Of a DNA stretch of 64,000 bases, positions 61,488 to 64,000 are shown in pieces. Numbering within the stretch: position 1 is the first letter of the stretch; the number at the start of each line of letters is the position of its first letter. The translations under genes and the position numbers were made by a program. Source of the stretch: Candidatus Proelusimicrobium volucris (lineage in GTDB: Bacteria; Elusimicrobiota; Elusimicrobia; Elusimicrobiales; Elusimicrobiaceae); NCBI GenBank assembly GCA_944324665.1, contig CALUXD010000002.1:478694-542693 (forward strand). Reading direction: 5' to 3'. A model generated the notes under the pieces. The model ran no database searches. It was not told the origin of the DNA and saw nothing but the letters and a program-made list of their open reading frames with translations.

Positions 61488-62322
61488 TTAGTTCCAGGTT
61501 ACGCCGCCGCCAAATTGACAGATGTACAAAGTGCAATTCCAACCGTTATTTATATCAGGCGCACCTACCAAGTCTCCACCATCATTGCGAAGCGTACACT
61601 CCGCACCTTTCATGGAAGCATTACATTGTCCGCATGCGACAGTGGGATCTGTCCCGCCTGAAGCCATATTACAACTATGCCTGTCCGTTTGGAAAACCCA
61701 ACCGTAATCTAATGCTCCCATAGTGGCACAATAGCATGGATATTGCCAGTTATTGGGGCCAGTCTTACCGCAATTTACATTTTCACAGCAAGGGGAATCT
61801 GTTGTGCCTTTCAATATAAAACCGCTTTTACAAACGACACGCTTCGTACAATTTACCCATTTGCCATTACTGCATGTGCATATATAAGAACAAGTACCGT
61901 TAGGTATAGAACATGTCGGCTTTTCGGATTCCAAACATTCGTCCTGCGCTTCATATACGCAATATCTTAAACTAGCCCCGACTCCGGAAGGTTGGCTGCA
62001 AACCCTACCGCCACAGCAATCGGCGTCGCTCGTACACGGATTTTTATCTACGCATAGCTCGGGACAATCCTCATTCCAGCCACTCCAATTTTGAAGCACA
62101 AACGATCCGCTAGAAGTTTGTCCGCCGCCGCAGCAGGTCCTCTTTTCCTCTTTAGTCCCGCACTCTCCTTGAGGGCTATATCTGTACTCGACAGCTCCCA
62201 CGGTATTGCAGCCAATCTGAACCAATTGCTGTGCATTAGATTTTATCGGTAATGAACAAAAAAAAACATAAGACCGTCAAAGCAAATGGCATCAAGACTG
62301 TCTTTTTTACTAAAAAATCCAT
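61488..62322 (-). pseudogene. Cysteine-rich secreted protein, signal peptide interrupted at a nine-T tract
   Basis: The long frame (245 codons) opens at a TTG and lacks a signal peptide, but an ATG at 62322 with GGAGGGG before it begins a signal peptide in another frame. The two frames are joined if the run of nine Ts (minus strand, 62266-62258) is read as eight: the result ends its signal with S-N-A before Q-Q-L-V-Q, aligning exactly with V-Y-A/Q-N-L-V of the neighbour. So the gene is out of frame by one base at a homopolymer. The mature part has about 30 Cys, a thrombospondin-1-like W-S-G-W module, C-T-S-D-A-D-C-C-G-G-R-V-C and three further Cys-rich blocks. Phase variation, decay or a sequencing error are all possible. 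Confidence 0.75.
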
Positions 62323-62435
62323 ATCCCCTCCTTAACTAACCTTTTAATCAAAGAAATGTTCAATATACAATATTCGGATATAATAATATTTTAAAGCAGT
62401 TTCCATATTTTACAATATCTCTATTTAATATTACT

Positions 62436-62467
62436 ATAAAAACGCCCCTCGTAAAGCAAGGGGCGTA
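62436..62467 (-). terminator. Terminator of the third cysteine-rich gene
   Basis: Minus strand: ACGCCCCT pairs with AGGGGCGT, followed by TTTTTATAG. Confidence 0.85.
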
Positions 62468-62486
62468 TCATAATACAGGTGAAAAC

Positions 62487-63290
62487 TTAGTAATATATCG
62501 GGCCGTCTTTTTCTTGTATGCTGAAGTTGGCAAAGGAATCGCACCTAGCGACATCTCTTCCGCCGTTGGGGTCTTCCCTATAACAGCCCCAGCTGGAAAC
62601 GGAATCTATATAGGAAACCCCACAGAAATTCTTTACCGTTATCCCTTTAGATGGGGCATAACTGAAACACATTTTGTCATAAAACATGCTTCCCGAAGGG
62701 CAAACATCCGATTTCGTAATACCATATTTCGGGTCGTAAGAAGAGTAGAGGGCGCATTCGCTCCATAATTGCTCCCACCAGTTCTTTCCCGCACACTCAT
62801 CCCAAGGATATAAGCCCGTCCAATACCCGCTATTCTCCACATTACCGGACGGGTAAGCAATAGTTATCTCTCCATCTTCAAAATGATATGCTATATTTTC
62901 TATTTCCCTGTACTTCATACAGACAAAGCCCTCCCCTTCCTTACAGGCCCATTGCGTGCATTGTTTGCCCCATAAGTCTCGCTCGTAAGGTTTGGAACTC
63001 AGATCTTTCAAACAAACGGGAGCCGCGGGTTTGCTTTCGCACGAGGTTCCATTCCAACATTCGTTGTTGGAACATATATTATCGGGACACGGCTGATCCC
63101 ACTCGGACCACTCTCCGTTGTTGCAGAGTGTTCTTGTCGATGTCTCATATCCGCATTCGTCATCGGCAGTATATTTATATTGAATCCGCCCTTGCTTGTC
63201 CTTATAAGCCCCATGAAGTTGTGCGGCAGCAGATGCCGTAAACATTCCCAGGAAAAGCAGAGTGAATAACAGATAATTCCTATTTAACAT
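62487..63290 (-). CDS. Cysteine-rich secreted protein, intact
   Basis: A 267-residue protein with a signal peptide ending A-A-A before Q-L-H-G. About 20 Cys in the mature part. The first 60 mature residues match the family start of the two neighbours: I-Q-Y-K-Y...E-C-G-Y...R-T-L-C, then E-W-S-E-W-D-Q-P-C-P-D-N-I-C, again thrombospondin-1-like. The rest differs, with aromatic-rich stretches (KNWWEQLWSECALY). This suggests a shared N-terminal module with variable C-terminal parts, as in adhesins. It is the first of the three genes in transcription order. Function unknown; surface location likely. Confidence 0.72.
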   Translation of the reverse strand: MLNRNYLLFTLLFLGMFTASAAAQLHGAYKDKQGRIQYKYTADDECGYETSTRTLCNNGEWSEWDQPCPDNICSNNECWNGTSCESKPAAPVCLKDLSSKPYERDLWGKQCTQWACKEGEGFVCMKYREIENIAYHFEDGEITIAYPSGNVENSGYWTGLYPWDECAGKNWWEQLWSECALYSSYDPKYGITKSDVCPSGSMFYDKMCFSYAPSKGITVKNFCGVSYIDSVSSWGCYREDPNGGRDVARCDSFANFSIQEKDGPIYY

Positions 63291-63372
63291 AACCTTTAAC
63301 CTCTAATCTAACATTTTGCCACAAATATTATATAAATATTACTCGCGAAATACCAACTTAAGCAAAATGAAT

Positions 63373-64000
63373 TTAAATTCTGTTCACTTTGCCGTCCGCT
63401 ATTTTATAGCATTCGTCGGCATAATCCGCTGCTTTTATATCGTGGGTTACCATAAGCACAGTCAACCCTTCGGAAGCAGCCAATGCAAAATCCTTGAAGA
63501 TTTGCTCCTTGCGTTCACCGTCCAAATTACCGGTAGGTTCATCAGCCAGAAGTATTTTGGGCCCGTTTATCAAAGCGCGGGCTATAGCCACTCTTTGCTT
63601 CTCGCCGCCGCTGATCGAAGGCGGCATTTTATCGGCTAAAGCCACTATTCCGAACTTGGCCAGCAGTTTCCTGGCGTAGCCGAAATTGTTTTTACCCTTT
63701 ATCAAAGCCGGCAAATTGACGTTTTCCAATACCGTAAAGTCTGGCATAAGACTGTCAAACTGGAATACGAAGCCAAACTTGCTCAAACGGAGTTTCGCCC
63801 GTTTCTCCTCTTTCAGCCTTAAAATGTCTTTCCCCTCAAACATTATCGAGCCGCCAGTAGCCGTATCCAAAAGCCCTATAAGATTTAACAGCGTGCTCTT
63901 CCCGCTGCCGCTGGGCCCGATAAATACTATAAACTTGCCCCGCTCTATATCCAGAGAAATATCGTCCAGCACTCTTATTTCGCCGCCGGCGTCATTATAT
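63373..64000 (-). CDS. ABC transporter ATP-binding protein, LolD/MacB type (5' end outside window)
   Basis: The frame is open to the window edge, so the GTG near 63972 is not the start. Visible ~208 residues hold a complete ATPase core: Walker A G-P-S-G-S-G-K-S-T (visible residues ~29-37), Q-loop F-Q-F-D-S-L-M-P, signature I-S-G-G-E-K-Q-R, Walker B ILLADEPTGNLDG and H-loop VTHDI. The D-E-P-T-G-N-L-D form and L-M-P after the Q loop are typical of LolD/MacB/FtsE-like importless systems. The permease would be upstream or on the far side of this gene. Lipoprotein release or macrolide-type efflux are both possible. Confidence 0.9.
   Translation of the reverse strand, partial: YNDAGGEIRVLDDISLDIERGKFIVFIGPSGSGKSTLLNLIGLLDTATGGSIMFEGKDILRLKEEKRAKLRLSKFGFVFQFDSLMPDFTVLENVNLPALIKGKNNFGYARKLLAKFGIVALADKMPPSISGGEKQRVAIARALINGPKILLADEPTGNLDGERKEQIFKDFALAASEGLTVLMVTHDIKAADYADECYKIADGKVNRI

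Overview
The window reads as chromosome of a Gram-negative, fermentative, probably host-associated anaerobe. A predicted outer-membrane barrel, a lipoprotein, a LolD/MacB-type ABC ATPase and many signal peptides point to a double membrane. Pyruvate:ferredoxin oxidoreductase, ATP-dependent PEP carboxykinase, glycolytic genes and a complete galactose operon point to sugar fermentation. The gene set and style (SWIB-domain protein, Lys/Ala histone-like protein, GGGtGRT protein, lineage-specific secreted proteins) fit Elusimicrobiota best. That placement is an inference from gene content, not a phylogenetic result. I see no rRNA, insertion sequence, prophage, integron or CRISPR array.

Layout. 1-1.1 kb: the end of an M20 peptidase and a nitroreductase. 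1.3-5 kb: an ABC-F ATPase and the GTPase TypA/BipA. 5.1-10.6 kb: galactose operon (Na+/sugar symporter, galK, galE, galT) behind a promoter with an overlapping palindrome. 10.7-17.2 kb: a giant 2029-residue secreted/membrane fusion with a long structured leader and an attenuator-like terminator. 17.4-19.1 kb: GGGtGRT protein with a NifU-like scaffold. 19.1-21.8 kb: a glycosyltransferase operon with its own structured leader. 22-27.6 kb: dxs, a small lipoprotein, and aspartate aminotransferase-pckA-SWIB. 27.8-36 kb: mixed small transcription units and tRNA-Ser. 36.1-40.5 kb: housekeeping run fmt, PASTA protein, rpe, rpsP, khpA, trmD, rplS. 40.7-46 kb: histone-like protein, a glycogen-binding-like membrane protein, tRNA-Gly, CCA-adding enzyme, acyl-CoA synthetase. 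46-54.3 kb: VanX-like dipeptidase, secreted proteins, secG-pgk-gap and fba. 54.4-60.2 kb: nitroreductase, GT9-like protein and the 1180-residue PFOR. 60.5-63.3 kb: three related cysteine-rich secreted proteins, two of them frameshifted. The right edge cuts an ABC transporter ATPase.

Most notable signals. (1) Five promoters, all driving signal-peptide proteins of unknown or degenerate function, share one architecture: a near-palindrome (consensus TAGGnCTAAAGACCyA), 23-24 bp, a TTGnnn -35 box, 17-18 bp, and a TAnAAT -10 box. This looks like an undescribed regulon of secreted proteins, and one member is the 2029-residue fusion. (2) Two long, strongly structured 5' leaders do not match a riboswitch I recognise. 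(3) The cysteine-rich array carries a nine-base homopolymer that breaks a signal peptide, as expected of a phase-variable or recently decayed surface gene family.

How the genes fit together: galactose enters by the symporter and the Leloir enzymes feed glycolysis (fba, gap, pgk present here). PFOR oxidises pyruvate to acetyl-CoA and reduced ferredoxin, and PEP carboxykinase with aspartate aminotransferase connects PEP, oxaloacetate and aspartate.
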